Shown: positions 17,463-25,756 of the stretch, piece after piece | How positions within the stretch are numbered: the first letter of the stretch is position 1 | How the letters are laid out: every line of letters begins with the position of its first letter | Assembly: GCF_007829815.1 (NCBI RefSeq) | Contig: NZ_VIWT01000002.1 | Coordinates: 496,001-560,000 of the forward strand | Reading direction: 5' to 3' | Origin: Kitasatospora viridis | GTDB taxonomy: Bacteria > Actinomycetota > Actinomycetes > Streptomycetales > Streptomycetaceae | Length of the DNA stretch: 64,000 nucleotides | Program-made: the position numbers and the translations under genes | Notes under the pieces: model-generated | Told to the model about the DNA's origin: nothing | What the model saw: only the letters and a program-made list of their open reading frames with translations | The model's database searches: none

Positions 17463-18536
17463 GTGCCCATCGGCTTCCTCATCACCCTCGCACTGCTGGC
17501 ACTGTGCACGTTCGCCGCCCTCCGGCCGCCCATGCCGCGGCAGACGAGCCGGTCGAACCTGTGGTGCTGGCTCGGGTACCTCCTCAACGAGCAACCGTTC
17601 CTCGGCCTCGCCCTGTTGGCCGCCAGCGCCCCTCCGACCCTGACGAGCCGGGTCGGTACACCGACGTGGTGGCTCACGGCCGCACTCACCGCCCTTCCGG
17701 CCTGCGGCATGGCCGCGCTCGCGGTCCGCACCCGCTCGGCACGGGGCGTCCTGGAGGCGGCTCTGGCGGCCGAGCCGGGCATCCGGATGCCCGCAAGCCG
17801 ACCGCCCGTCCTCCCGATCCTGCTGCTACCGCTGCTCTCCTGGCGGCCCGGCGTCCGCCGCCTGCGAAACCGCCGGTACGGCGACGCCCGGGCCCAGCGC
17901 CTCGACGTCTACCTCCCCCGCAGCCGACCGCAGGGCGCTCCCATCCTGCTGTACCTGCACGGCGGCGGGTTCGTGACAGGCAGTAAGCTGCTCGGCGCGC
18001 GACCGCTGCTCTACCGCATGGCCAAGCGCGGCTGGGTCTGCGCCAGTGCGAACTACCGGCTGCGCACCGCCTACACCGACTCGCTGACGGACGCGAGGCA
18101 GGCGATCGCCTGGCTGCGCGAGCACGCGGACGAGCTCGGTGCCGATCCCGCACGTCTGGTCGTCGCCGGCGGATCGGCCGGCGCCCACCTGGCCGCGACC
18201 GTCGCGCTGACCGACGGCTCGGTCTCGGGCGCGATCGGACTGTACGGCTACTACGGGCCGGCCGGGCAGGACGCATCGGGCGCCCCGGCCACCCCGCACG
18301 CCCATGTCCACGCCGACGCACCACCGTTCCTGATCGTGCACGGCGCCCTGGACACCCTGGTGCTGGCCGAGGACGCCCGCCACTTCGCGGACCAGCTCGA
18401 CCACGCGTCCAGCGCACCGGTCGCCTACGCCGAACTACCCGGCACCCAGCACAACTTCGACTTCTTCCACTCGCTGCGGCTGCGTGCCGTCGCCGACGCC
18501 GTCGAGGGCTTCGCGGTCTGGGCCACCCGCCGATGA
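17463..18536 (+). CDS. alpha/beta hydrolase (esterase/lipase, HSL-like)
   Basis: Protein of 357 residues. Three hydrophobic helices fill residues 1-95, anchoring it in the membrane; the catalytic domain follows with oxyanion motif HGGGF near 165, nucleophile Ser in GGSAG near 236, Asp in HGALDTLV near 296 and His in TQHNFD near 330. This is the hormone-sensitive-lipase/acetyl-hydrolase pattern, acting on short acyl esters. The GTG at 17463 is preceded directly by another GTG that runs into a stop, so it is the best start. Monocistronic; a hairpin terminator follows at 18596. Substrate unknown. Confidence 0.85.
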   Translation: MPIGFLITLALLALCTFAALRPPMPRQTSRSNLWCWLGYLLNEQPFLGLALLAASAPPTLTSRVGTPTWWLTAALTALPACGMAALAVRTRSARGVLEAALAAEPGIRMPASRPPVLPILLLPLLSWRPGVRRLRNRRYGDARAQRLDVYLPRSRPQGAPILLYLHGGGFVTGSKLLGARPLLYRMAKRGWVCASANYRLRTAYTDSLTDARQAIAWLREHADELGADPARLVVAGGSAGAHLAATVALTDGSVSGAIGLYGYYGPAGQDASGAPATPHAHVHADAPPFLIVHGALDTLVLAEDARHFADQLDHASSAPVAYAELPGTQHNFDFFHSLRLRAVADAVEGFAVWATRR

Positions 18537-18595
18537 CCTGACAGGTCGACAGGCGGCCCTGGCGTTCCGGGCCGCTGGAGGACGGCGGCGGCCCC

Positions 18596-18635
18596 GCACC
18601 GGGCGCATGCGTACACCCACTCATACGCCCGGTGC
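18596..18635 (+). terminator. hairpin terminator after the hydrolase gene
   Basis: Perfect 10-bp stem GCACCGGGCG/CGCCCGGTGC with a 20-base loop, 60 bp after the hydrolase stop and just before the next gene. No T-run follows, as is common in actinomycetes. Confidence 0.5.
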
Positions 18636-18659
18636 GCGCGAACTGGCACCATGCGAGCC

Positions 18660-19298
18660 ATGACACCGAGCCCTGAACCGACCGCTCCCCGCCGCTGGAG
18701 CACCACGCGGATCGCCGTGATCGCCGCCGTCACGGTCGGACTGTGCCTCGGCCTCGTCCTGTTCGTGCGCGCCTGGTCCGGAAAGCCCTACCCCGTGGCC
18801 GATCCCACCGCCACCGCCCACCGGCTCGACGGCCGGACCCAGGCCGTCTACGACGCCATGGCCTTGCCCCCCGTGCACCTCGAAACCCCGTGGGGCCACA
18901 ACGACATCAGCACCGACAACAGCGCCTGCGGGATGCGGGGGATCCGGGCCTGGATCAACAAATCGGACGGCGGCTGGCGCCCCGAGCCGAACACCTACGC
19001 GATAGTCGAGGACTGGAAAGTCGCCGACGTCACCAGGCCCACCGCCCAGGCCGCGCTCCAGCGCGCCCAGCAGGCCCTGACCACCCATGGCTGGACGGTG
19101 GTCAGCTACGACCCCGACTCCGCCCACCTGGTGCTCCATCCGCCCGCCCCCGCCGGCGACACCGTCGATGTCGCCTTCGACTCGCTGGACCACATCGAAG
19201 TCACGGCCACCTCGGAGTGCGTTACCGCCGTCCTGCCAGCCTTCCCCGACATGTGGACCCTGCCGAGCCCGAGCGCGCCTTCCCAGCTGCGCAACTGA
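18660..19298 (+). CDS. hypothetical membrane-anchored protein
   Basis: Protein of 212 residues with a short cytoplasmic head, one membrane helix (RIAVIAAVTVGLCLGLVLFV, residues ~18-38) and an extracellular domain of about 170 residues with two cysteines. No family recognised. Starts at 18651 (MRAMTPS) and 18660 are both possible; neither has a clear ribosome site. It lies after the hydrolase gene but is separated from it by a terminator-like hairpin. Small proteins of this layout are frequent in Streptomyces; the function is unknown. Confidence 0.65.
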   Translation: MTPSPEPTAPRRWSTTRIAVIAAVTVGLCLGLVLFVRAWSGKPYPVADPTATAHRLDGRTQAVYDAMALPPVHLETPWGHNDISTDNSACGMRGIRAWINKSDGGWRPEPNTYAIVEDWKVADVTRPTAQAALQRAQQALTTHGWTVVSYDPDSAHLVLHPPAPAGDTVDVAFDSLDHIEVTATSECVTAVLPAFPDMWTLPSPSAPSQLRN

Positions 19299-19407
19299 CG
19301 TGATGCCGGCGAGCAATGCTGGGGATCTGTGGATCGCTGCCGGGAGGCACGCGGAAGGCGTACCTTCTCGAACGATCCGAGTCTCGGAACCCGGCCCCGC
19401 GACGGGA

Positions 19408-20016
19408 CTACCGCGCCCAGCGTCCCATGGTCGGCGCGGTGCCGATCAGGCACTCGATGCCGGTCGGGAAGCCGACGAGGGCGTAGGCGGTCAGGCGCAG
19501 GTGGCCTTCAAGGCAGACCAGGTTGCCCTGCGTCTCGCCGACGAGGATGAGCGGAGGAAACCGCTCGCCTCTGCTGAGCGCGTGGGCTGCTTCGATGAGG
19601 GGTTCGTTGGGCACGTCGAACGCACGCAGTCCTGCCCTGATGCGTGCGGCCGAGTCAGTGGGCCGGCGGCTACCACCCGACAGTTCAACCCAGTAGGAAT
19701 AGTCGAGGTAGCGCACGCCGGCGGCTTCGTCGGAGGACAGGAGTGCCCTGGTCCACGTGGCGCGAGCGGGGAAGTTCTCGAACAGGTCGCGGTTCTCGCC
19801 GTACCCGCGGGTCGCAGCGAGCAGAGCTCGGCGAGCGAGGTTCGCTCCGGCGTCGGAGTAGTCCGGATGGGTCAGCAACTGCTCGGCCTGCCCGGCTGCC
19901 GCCAGGTGGGACCGGAGGTCATGGCCGAACCTCCGGCTGGACAGCTCGCCGCTCAAGAAGCAGGCGACCATCTCGTCCTCACTGCTCATACCGAGTAACT
20001 GCACGACCGTCAGCAT
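19408..20016 (-). CDS. ParB-like (DGQHR-related) protein
   Basis: Protein of 202 residues, start at the ATG at 20016 with GGAG 8 bases upstream. The C-terminal third reads LILVGETQGNLVCLEGHLRL, which resembles the ParB/DGQHR fold core where a strand precedes an [DE]GxHRL motif. The rest is helical and unassigned. It stands alone between the membrane protein and the two-component operon. ParB-like domains occur in nucleases, partition proteins and DNA-modification proteins, so the role is open; I rate the domain call as moderate. Confidence 0.55.
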   Translation of the reverse strand: MLTVVQLLGMSSEDEMVACFLSGELSSRRFGHDLRSHLAAAGQAEQLLTHPDYSDAGANLARRALLAATRGYGENRDLFENFPARATWTRALLSSDEAAGVRYLDYSYWVELSGGSRRPTDSAARIRAGLRAFDVPNEPLIEAAHALSRGERFPPLILVGETQGNLVCLEGHLRLTAYALVGFPTGIECLIGTAPTMGRWAR

Positions 20017-20293
20017 AGGACCGACTCCGTTGGCTGCCCCACACTGCTACCGGAGCGCGACTCCGCTGGCTGGGGGCGCGCATCCAAGGCGCCGGGGATC
20101 GCGGGACCGCCACGTCACCCCGTCCACAGGTCTTGGCTGTTGCTCGATGCCAGCTCATAGGGGCCACTTCTCCGCCGCGCCGAAGTACCCGCGGGTCAGT
20201 GGAATGCGACGGTCGACCGGGCATGGCCCGGTCGGCCACTACGACTGGGCCAGTCCTGCTCGACCAGTGTCGCCGACGTACTCGGCGCGCCAG

Positions 20294-20980
20294 TCACGAC
20301 CGCGGTCGGTCGGCCAAGCCGTGCCGCCAGGCCCAGGCCACCAAGGCGGCGCGGTCGTCGAGGGCGAGCTTGGCGAGCACGTGGTTGAGGTGGGTCTTGA
20401 CCGTTGCCTCGCTGACGACCAGTTCCTTGGCCACCTGGCGGTTGTTGAGCCCGTTGGCCACGAGGTGGACGACGTCGACCTCACGACGGGTCAGCCCCTC
20501 GGCGCGCAGCTGGACTTCGGTCGGGGGCGCCGGGGCCGAGGGCCGGGTGGACGGCCCGCCGCTGACGAGCAGTTCGACCAGGCGCTGCTGGACCGCGGGG
20601 TCCAGGACGGTGCGGCCGGCCGCCACGTCGCGGATCGCGGCAAGTAGGGCCTCGCCGGTGGCGTCCTTGGTCAGGTAGCCTGCCGCGCCCGCGTGCAGCG
20701 CGGGGAGCACCGCGTCGTCGTCCGCGTACGTGGTGAGGACCAGCACCCGCACTCCGAGGTTCGCCGCGAGGATCTCGGCGGTCGCCCGGGCGCCGTCCAG
20801 CTCGGGCATCCGGAGGTCGACGAGGGCGACGTCAGGCCGCAGCTCCATGGCCAGTTGTACCGCCCGGCGGCCGTCGCCGGCCTCGCCCACCACCTCGATG
20901 TCGTCGGCCGAGGAGAGGAGCAGCACGACGCCGTCGCGCACCACCGCCTGGTCGTCGGCGACCAGCACCCGAATCGTCAT
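20294..20980 (-). CDS. NarL/LuxR-family response regulator
   Basis: Protein of 228 residues. Receiver domain with acidic pocket ADD (8-10), phosphoacceptor Asp55 in VALVDLRMPE, Thr in VLTTY and Lys in YLTKDA; LuxR-type HTH at ~160-215 (GLTRREVDVVHLVANGLNNR). Last gene of a three-gene minus-strand operon with the sensor kinase and a membrane protein upstream. Iterated TCCACCC boxes ahead of the operon are candidate self-regulation sites. Genes of this type respond to envelope, drug or nutrient signals; the signal here is unknown. Confidence 0.92.
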   Translation of the reverse strand: MTIRVLVADDQAVVRDGVVLLLSSADDIEVVGEAGDGRRAVQLAMELRPDVALVDLRMPELDGARATAEILAANLGVRVLVLTTYADDDAVLPALHAGAAGYLTKDATGEALLAAIRDVAAGRTVLDPAVQQRLVELLVSGGPSTRPSAPAPPTEVQLRAEGLTRREVDVVHLVANGLNNRQVAKELVVSEATVKTHLNHVLAKLALDDRAALVAWAWRHGLADRPRS

Positions 20981-21033
20981 CCGCCCGCCGCTCCCGTTCC
21001 GTTCGCTGTTCCGTCTGTCCGGCCGCCGCCAGG

Positions 21034-22182
21034 CTATCCGGCGCTGGGGACCCGAAGGTCGACCAGCCAGCCGGGTCCGCCGGGCGCGGGCCCGGCGGCC
21101 ACCGTTCCGTCGACGGCTTCGATCCGCTCGGCCATGGTCCGCAGGCCGGTGCCGCTGCCCTGCACCGGAGAGGGCTGCCGACCGGCGGGCCGCCCGTGGT
21201 CGCGCACGGTCACCCGCAGCTCCCGGTCCAGCCAGCTCACCTGCACCCGGATCGGGCTGCCGGTCGCGTACCGGGCCGCGTTGGTCATGGCCTCCTGGAC
21301 GGCCCGGTACACCGCGTGGCCCGTTTCGCGGTCGACCCGGCCCACCGGCCCGCTGACCTCCAACTCGGCGTCACCGGGGAAGTCCCGGACCAGCGCGGCC
21401 AGGTCGTCGGGGCCGCGCAGCGCGGAGGCCCGCAGCGCGCCCACGGCCGCCCGCGCCTCCTGGACCCCGTCCCGGGCCAGCTCGGCGGCCCGGTCGAGCG
21501 GCCCGGTCAACGCGGCCGGGGCGCCCTCCCGCCCGGCGATCGCGCGGATGGCCTGCAGCTGCATGGAGAGGCCGGCCAGGGTGTGGGCGAGCACGTCGTG
21601 CATCTCCTTGGCGATCCGGTTGCGCTCCTCGGTGGCCGCCGCCTCCCGCAGCGCCAGCCGGGACGCCTCCACCTCGGCCAGCAGCCCGACGGCGCGGTCC
21701 CGTTCGGCCTGCAGGATGACCTGATCGACCGACCGGTTGGCCATCAGCCAGGTGCCCACCCCCGCGAGCAGGCCGACCGCGCTGCCGGTGATCGCCATGA
21801 TCGTCACGCCGGACGCGAGGGACACCACCATCAGGGCGGCCGTGCTCAGCGGCCCGGCGGGGATGCGCAGCGGCAGCACCAGGACGCCGACCAGCACCGC
21901 GACCTCGCCGAGGCCGCCGGGGGCCAGCAGTGTGACGGTGAGTCCGCTGGCGATGGTGAGCGCTGCGCCGAGACCGCCCACCCAGGACAGGTACCGCCGG
22001 CCCAGCAGCATCCCGAGCTCGGCGCACGCCATGAGCACACCGACGACGATCTTGTGCAGCGGGCCGGGCGCCGCGAGGACCGAGACCGCCCCGCATGCCA
22101 CCAGCGCCGCCGCGCCGATCAGGTCGCGGCGGTTGAAGGCCTGGCGGAGCTCGGCGCTCGGACGCCGTCGTGGGGTCGGCAT
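21034..22182 (-). CDS. sensor histidine kinase, NarL/DesK type
   Basis: Protein of 382 residues. About four to five membrane helices between 20 and 150, dimerisation domain HisKA_3 with phosphoacceptor His near 195 (EMHDVLAHTLAGLSMQ), and a C-terminal HATPase with N-box EAMTNAARYA and G-box GSGTGLRTMAERI. It phosphorylates the response regulator encoded 53 bp downstream. The sensor region is mainly membrane with little extracellular loop, which fits the DesK/LiaS style of intramembrane sensing. Signal unknown. Confidence 0.92.
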   Translation of the reverse strand: MPTPRRRPSAELRQAFNRRDLIGAAALVACGAVSVLAAPGPLHKIVVGVLMACAELGMLLGRRYLSWVGGLGAALTIASGLTVTLLAPGGLGEVAVLVGVLVLPLRIPAGPLSTAALMVVSLASGVTIMAITGSAVGLLAGVGTWLMANRSVDQVILQAERDRAVGLLAEVEASRLALREAAATEERNRIAKEMHDVLAHTLAGLSMQLQAIRAIAGREGAPAALTGPLDRAAELARDGVQEARAAVGALRASALRGPDDLAALVRDFPGDAELEVSGPVGRVDRETGHAVYRAVQEAMTNAARYATGSPIRVQVSWLDRELRVTVRDHGRPAGRQPSPVQGSGTGLRTMAERIEAVDGTVAAGPAPGGPGWLVDLRVPSAG

Positions 22183-22270
22183 GTCAGCCCTTCCGGTCGC
22201 CGGTGGTCAGGGGGACAGCGCCGGCCCGCCCCAGGAGCGGGCCGGTGGAGTACGCGGGTCGCGGCCGGCC

Positions 22271-22816
22271 TCACACGGAGGCGCCGCGACGGTGCGCGAG
22301 GGTGGGCGCCGCGGACCGGTTGCCGCGCGCGACGAGGAGCTGGCCGCGGACGACGATCGTAGCGAGGCGCACGACCACCTCGCCGATCGCCATCAGGACC
22401 AGGGCCGCCACCCAGGCGTCGCCGCTGGTGATGTCGTGTGCCATGGAGAAGTGGGCGAGGTGCTTGGCCCCGGAGGCGTGCGAGGACCAGACGGCGAAGC
22501 CGAGGCGGAAGCCCATGGAGAGCACCCAGAGCGCCGCCGCGCCGATGGTCGCTTTGATGCGCACCTGGCCCGAGACCCTGCGGACCCGGGTGAGCAGGCC
22601 GCCGACGAGCCCGAAGGCGATGCCCAGCCCGGCGAACACGGCCACCAGGGCCAGGTCGTTGCCGGCTGTCGGGATGTGGCGCAGGTAGTTCACCGCCACC
22701 CAGCTGACGATGCCCAGCGGCAGCAGGACGGTGCGGACGGTGAGCCGCTCCTCGCGCAGCTGGCGGAAGACGATGAGGAGGAGGGCGAGGTCGATGATCC
22801 AGTCGGTGAGCGTCAT
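22271..22816 (-). CDS. CcdC-like membrane protein
   Basis: Protein of 181 residues with four to five membrane helices (DWIIDLALLLIVFRQ at the start, then VLLPLGIVSWVAVNYL and others). Start at the ATG at 22816 because upstream codons translate the repeat-rich promoter region. This multi-helix type resembles CcdC/DUF1453 proteins seen beside two-component systems. First gene of the operon with kinase and regulator. A role as accessory sensor is suggested by context only. Confidence 0.65.
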   Translation of the reverse strand: MTLTDWIIDLALLLIVFRQLREERLTVRTVLLPLGIVSWVAVNYLRHIPTAGNDLALVAVFAGLGIAFGLVGGLLTRVRRVSGQVRIKATIGAAALWVLSMGFRLGFAVWSSHASGAKHLAHFSMAHDITSGDAWVAALVLMAIGEVVVRLATIVVRGQLLVARGNRSAAPTLAHRRGASV

Positions 22817-22850
22817 GTCTTCGACTATGGCTTTTGGCCCCTGGGATGCC

Positions 22851-22914
22851 CTCCACCCCCGGGTGGAGGCCGGGTGGAACTTCCCGGGTGGAGACCGCGC
22901 GCGGGACTCCACCC
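22851..22914. promoter_or_regulatory. five TCCACCC/GGGTGGA boxes upstream of the two-component operon
   Basis: CTCCACCC at 22851 and 22907 and GGGTGGA[AG] at 22861, 22872 and 22886. The first two boxes form a perfect hairpin. They lie 35-98 bp upstream of the first ATG of the operon. Candidate binding sites for the response regulator; inferred from repetition and position. Confidence 0.5.
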
Positions 22915-22957
22915 GGCGGCCGGTGGGTTGGCCGGGCGAACCCTGTGGTTCACAGCA

Positions 22958-23713
22958 CTAGCGTTCCAGGACGCGGGAGAGGAAGCGCCGGGTCGCCTCG
23001 TGGCGGGGCTCGGTGAGCACCTGTTCCGCGGTGCCCTGTTCGCGGATCACGCCGTCCTGGAGGAAGCAGACCTGGTCGGCGGCGTGCCGGGCGAAGCCCA
23101 TCTCGTGGGTGGCCATCAGGATGGTCAGGCCGCGCTCCTTCAAGTCCGTGACCACGTCCAGCACTTCGCCCACGAGCTCGGGGTCGAGGGCCGAGGTGAT
23201 CTCGTCGAAGAGCAGCACCTGCGGGTCGGTGGCCAGGGCGCGGGCGATCGCGGCGCGCTGCTGCTGGCCGCCGGAGAGCCGGTCCGGGTAGTCCTGCGCC
23301 TTGTCCGCGAGCCCCAGCCGGGCGAGCAGTTCGCGGGCCGCCTCCTCCGCCTGCCGGCGCGGCACCTTCTGCACCTGGCGCGGCGCGAGCGTGATGTTGT
23401 CGAGCACGCTCAGGTGCGGGAAGAGGTTGTACGCCTGGAAGACGATGCCGATCCGCCGACGGGCCAGGTTCGCGTCCAGGCGGGGATCGGTCAGCTCGGT
23501 TCCGCCCAGGTGGACGGTGCCGTCGTCGACCGTGTCCAGCAGGTCGACGCAGCGCAGCAGGGTGGACTTGCCCGAGCCCGATCCGCCGATCAGGCAGACC
23601 ACCTGGTGCTCGGCGACGTCGAGGTCGATCGAGCGCAGGACCAGGCGCGAACCGTACGCCTTGCGCAGGCCGCGGATCCGCAGCAGTGGCTCGTTCAGCA
23701 GTGGCTCGTTCAC
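22958..23713 (-). CDS. polar amino-acid ABC transporter ATPase
   Basis: Protein of 251 residues. Walker A GGSGSGKST near 44, Q-loop VFQAYNLFPH near 90, signature LSGGQQQR near 146, Walker B VLLFDEITSALD near 170, switch His in ATHEMGF. This is the HisP/GlnQ class that energises uptake of polar amino acids. The GTG at 23713 overlaps the permease stop as GTGA. A perfect 15-bp tandem duplication right after the start gives NEPLLNEPLL. Upstream leader peptide and neighbour suggest cystine or another sulphur amino acid as substrate. Confidence 0.9.
   Translation of the reverse strand: MNEPLLNEPLLRIRGLRKAYGSRLVLRSIDLDVAEHQVVCLIGGSGSGKSTLLRCVDLLDTVDDGTVHLGGTELTDPRLDANLARRRIGIVFQAYNLFPHLSVLDNITLAPRQVQKVPRRQAEEAARELLARLGLADKAQDYPDRLSGGQQQRAAIARALATDPQVLLFDEITSALDPELVGEVLDVVTDLKERGLTILMATHEMGFARHAADQVCFLQDGVIREQGTAEQVLTEPRHEATRRFLSRVLER
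23681..23710 (-). repeat. perfect 15-bp tandem duplication at the ATPase gene start
   Basis: Two identical copies of cagcagtggctcgtt (23681-23695 and 23696-23710) add five residues (NEPLL) in frame directly after the start codon. Probably a recent slippage event. Confidence 0.9.
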
Positions 23714-24627
23714 CGTCCGGCCTCCGCCCAGGTGCGCTGCGCCGCGCGGCGCTGCAGTCGGTCGGCGTACCTGGTCAACGGGATGGTCACCGCGATGAAC
23801 AGGGCCGCCGCCCCCAGGTAGGGGGTGTAGTTGAAGTCGTAGTCCGCCTTGATCTGTGCGGCCCGCAGCGCCTCCAGCGGCCCGAGGACGGCCACCAGCG
23901 CGGTGTCCTTCTGCAGCGCGATGAAGTCGTTGAGCAGGGGCGGCAGGACGTTGCGCACCGCCTGCGGGAGGATCACCCGCCGCAGGGTCTGCGACTCGCT
24001 CAGCCCGAGCGCCCGCGCGGCGTTGCGCTGGGCGGGGTGGACCGAGTTGAGGCCGGCCCGCAGCACCTCGCCCACGTAGGCGGTGTAGGAGAGCACCAGC
24101 GCGATGACGCCGAGCACCCAGGGCTGGGAGGGGGTGCCCTGCAACTGGAGCGCCGGCAGGCCGAAGCCGACCAGGAAGACCAGCAGCAGGGTCGGCACCC
24201 CGCGGAACACGTCCACGTACAGGGTCGCGGCCAGGCGCAGCGGCTGCAGTCCGGGCGCGCGGGTGACCCGCACCAGGGCGATCAGCAGGCCCAGGACGAG
24301 GATCAGCACCTCGGCGATCAGGAACATCCGGACGTTGAGCCAGAAGCCGTCCAGGATCGCGGGGAACGTCCTGCGGAACTCCGCACCGTCCAGGAAGCGG
24401 CTGTGCAGCCGCTCCCAGCCGGGCGAGGCGACCACGGCCGCCGCCACCGCCGCCGCGCTGGCCAGGGTGCACAGGGTGGCGATCCACCGGTTGCGCCGCT
24501 GGCGGGTGCGGCGGAACCGCTCCCGCTCGCGTTGCCGCTCGCTGGGCCGGTACTGCTCGGTGGACCGGTACTGCTCGTCCTGCGGGTCGGCCTGCTGATC
24601 CAGCTCGGCCGTGGTCTCGTGCTCCAC
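23710..24627 (-). CDS. polar amino-acid ABC transporter permease
   Basis: Protein of 305 residues. A charged N-terminal extension of ~50 residues (TEQYRPSERQRERERFRRTR) precedes about six membrane helices and the HisM/GlnP EAA-type loop (EVLRAGLNSVHPAQRNAARA, near 190). Single permease, so it probably forms a homodimer. The GTG at 24627 (MEHETTAEL) is the first start after the binding-protein stop 11 bp upstream; the nearby GTA is not a start. Its stop overlaps the ATPase GTG. The long arginine-rich extension is unusual for this family. Confidence 0.88.
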   Translation of the reverse strand: MEHETTAELDQQADPQDEQYRSTEQYRPSERQRERERFRRTRQRRNRWIATLCTLASAAAVAAAVVASPGWERLHSRFLDGAEFRRTFPAILDGFWLNVRMFLIAEVLILVLGLLIALVRVTRAPGLQPLRLAATLYVDVFRGVPTLLLVFLVGFGLPALQLQGTPSQPWVLGVIALVLSYTAYVGEVLRAGLNSVHPAQRNAARALGLSESQTLRRVILPQAVRNVLPPLLNDFIALQKDTALVAVLGPLEALRAAQIKADYDFNYTPYLGAAALFIAVTIPLTRYADRLQRRAAQRTWAEAGR

Positions 24628-24638
24628 TGTGCGATCCG

Positions 24639-25526
24639 TTACGGCTTGAGCTCGGGGGCGTCGGCCGAGGCCGACAGCCACTGGGAGGTGATCTTGTCCA
24701 AGGTGCCGTCGGCCTTGAGCGCGGCGAGTGCCTGGTTGACGCAGGGGGTGAACCCGCTGCCCTTGCCCAGCAGCAGGCCGAACTGCTCCGGCGTGCCGCC
24801 GTCGTAGTTGAACTGGCCCAGGATCTTGCCGCCCTGCACCTGTGCGCCGGCCAGGTAGAACACGGTGGGCAGGTCGGTGACGAGCGCGTCGACCTGGCCG
24901 TTCTGCAGTGCGTTGACCTCGTCGTTGGTGGTGTTGAAGACGCTCGGCTGCTGGCCGGGCTTGATCTCGTCGAGCACCGCCTGGTAGCTGGTGGTGGCGA
25001 CCTGCACGCCGATCTTGGCGCCCTTGAGCTCGGCCAGCGAGGTGGCGCCCGCGTACTTGGACTTGGCCAGCACCAGGACGGCCTGGTTGGCCGTGTAGTA
25101 GCTGGTGGAGAAGTCCACCGTCTTGGCCCGCTCCGGGGTGCTGGAGATCTGGTTGATGTCGAAGTCGAAGGTCTTCGGCCCGGGAGCGTAGGAGCTGTCG
25201 AACGGTTCGACGACCCACTTCACCTGGTTCTGGGCGAAGCCGAGCTTGCCCGCCACCGCATAGGCGACGGCGCTCTCGAAGCCCTTGCCGTCGGACGGGT
25301 CGTTGTTGTCGAACCACGGCGAGTAGGCCGGGGAGTCGGTGGCGACGGTCAGCTGCCCCTGCTGGTGCAGGCTCGGGCTGGTCGCGCAGTTGCCGGAGGT
25401 CGTCGTCGCGGCCGTGGCCGTGCTCTGGGGCTGGGGCGCGCAGGCGGCGGCCGCGAGCACCAGGACTGCGCCCAGCGAGGCGGCGAGGGACGTACGGAAC
25501 GTACGGGACGTACGGGAGAGCGACAT
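24639..25526 (-). CDS. polar amino-acid ABC substrate-binding lipoprotein
   Basis: Protein of 295 residues with signal peptide and lipobox LAAAAC (Cys near 30), then the SBP_bac_3 fold (GQLTVATDSPAYSPWFDNND, ISSTPERAKTVDFSTSYY, LKGAKIGVQVATTS). Periplasm-side, lipid-anchored receptor for the ABC transporter encoded downstream. Start at the ATG at 25526 with AAGGA upstream; an ATG at 25544 is possible. A serine/arginine/threonine repeat from three near-copies of a 9-bp unit follows the start. A Cys-type leader peptide 75 bp upstream points to cystine or related compounds. Confidence 0.88.
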   Translation of the reverse strand: MSLSRTSRTFRTSLAASLGAVLVLAAAACAPQPQSTATAATTTSGNCATSPSLHQQGQLTVATDSPAYSPWFDNNDPSDGKGFESAVAYAVAGKLGFAQNQVKWVVEPFDSSYAPGPKTFDFDINQISSTPERAKTVDFSTSYYTANQAVLVLAKSKYAGATSLAELKGAKIGVQVATTSYQAVLDEIKPGQQPSVFNTTNDEVNALQNGQVDALVTDLPTVFYLAGAQVQGGKILGQFNYDGGTPEQFGLLLGKGSGFTPCVNQALAALKADGTLDKITSQWLSASADAPELKP

Positions 25527-25601
25527 GAGGGGTCCTTGGAACAAGCCGTCCGGAACGGGCGGTGCGAAAGCGAAAGGAAAAGGAATACCGGGGGAGTGCG
25601 C

Positions 25602-25676
25602 TCAGCGACACAGATCGCCGGCGCAGCGCACGTTGTCAACGTGTCGGCGGCGCACCAGGCGGAGGATTCCGGACAT
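25602..25676 (-). CDS. Cys-type leader peptide of the ABC operon
   Basis: Short frame of 24 codons, MSGILRLVRRRHVDNVRC and then AGDLCR. The RR-HVD-x-x-R-...-C layout is that of actinomycete leader peptides ahead of sulphur and cysteine genes, whose translation senses cysteine supply. A TTGACA/AATGCT promoter at 25684-25713 puts the transcript start at or next to this ATG, so it would be leaderless. It lies 75 bp upstream of the binding-protein gene. Too short for normal gene calling. An in-frame ATG at 25688 adds four residues but overlaps the -10. Confidence 0.75.
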   Translation of the reverse strand: MSGILRLVRRRHVDNVRCAGDLCR

Positions 25677-25683
25677 GCGCGTC

Positions 25684-25713
25684 AGCATTCCGGGTGCTGC
25701 GGTGCGGTGTCAA
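25684..25713 (-). promoter_or_regulatory. promoter of the ABC operon
   Basis: Minus-strand TTGACA (25708-25713), 18-bp spacer, AATGCT (25684-25689), then 7 bases to the leader-peptide ATG. A consensus -35 and spacing near optimum make it the likely housekeeping-sigma promoter for a leaderless message. Confidence 0.6.
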
Positions 25714-25756
25714 TCGACGTGGCCGTCATGTGAGACGCGGACGCCGTGACAAGGCG

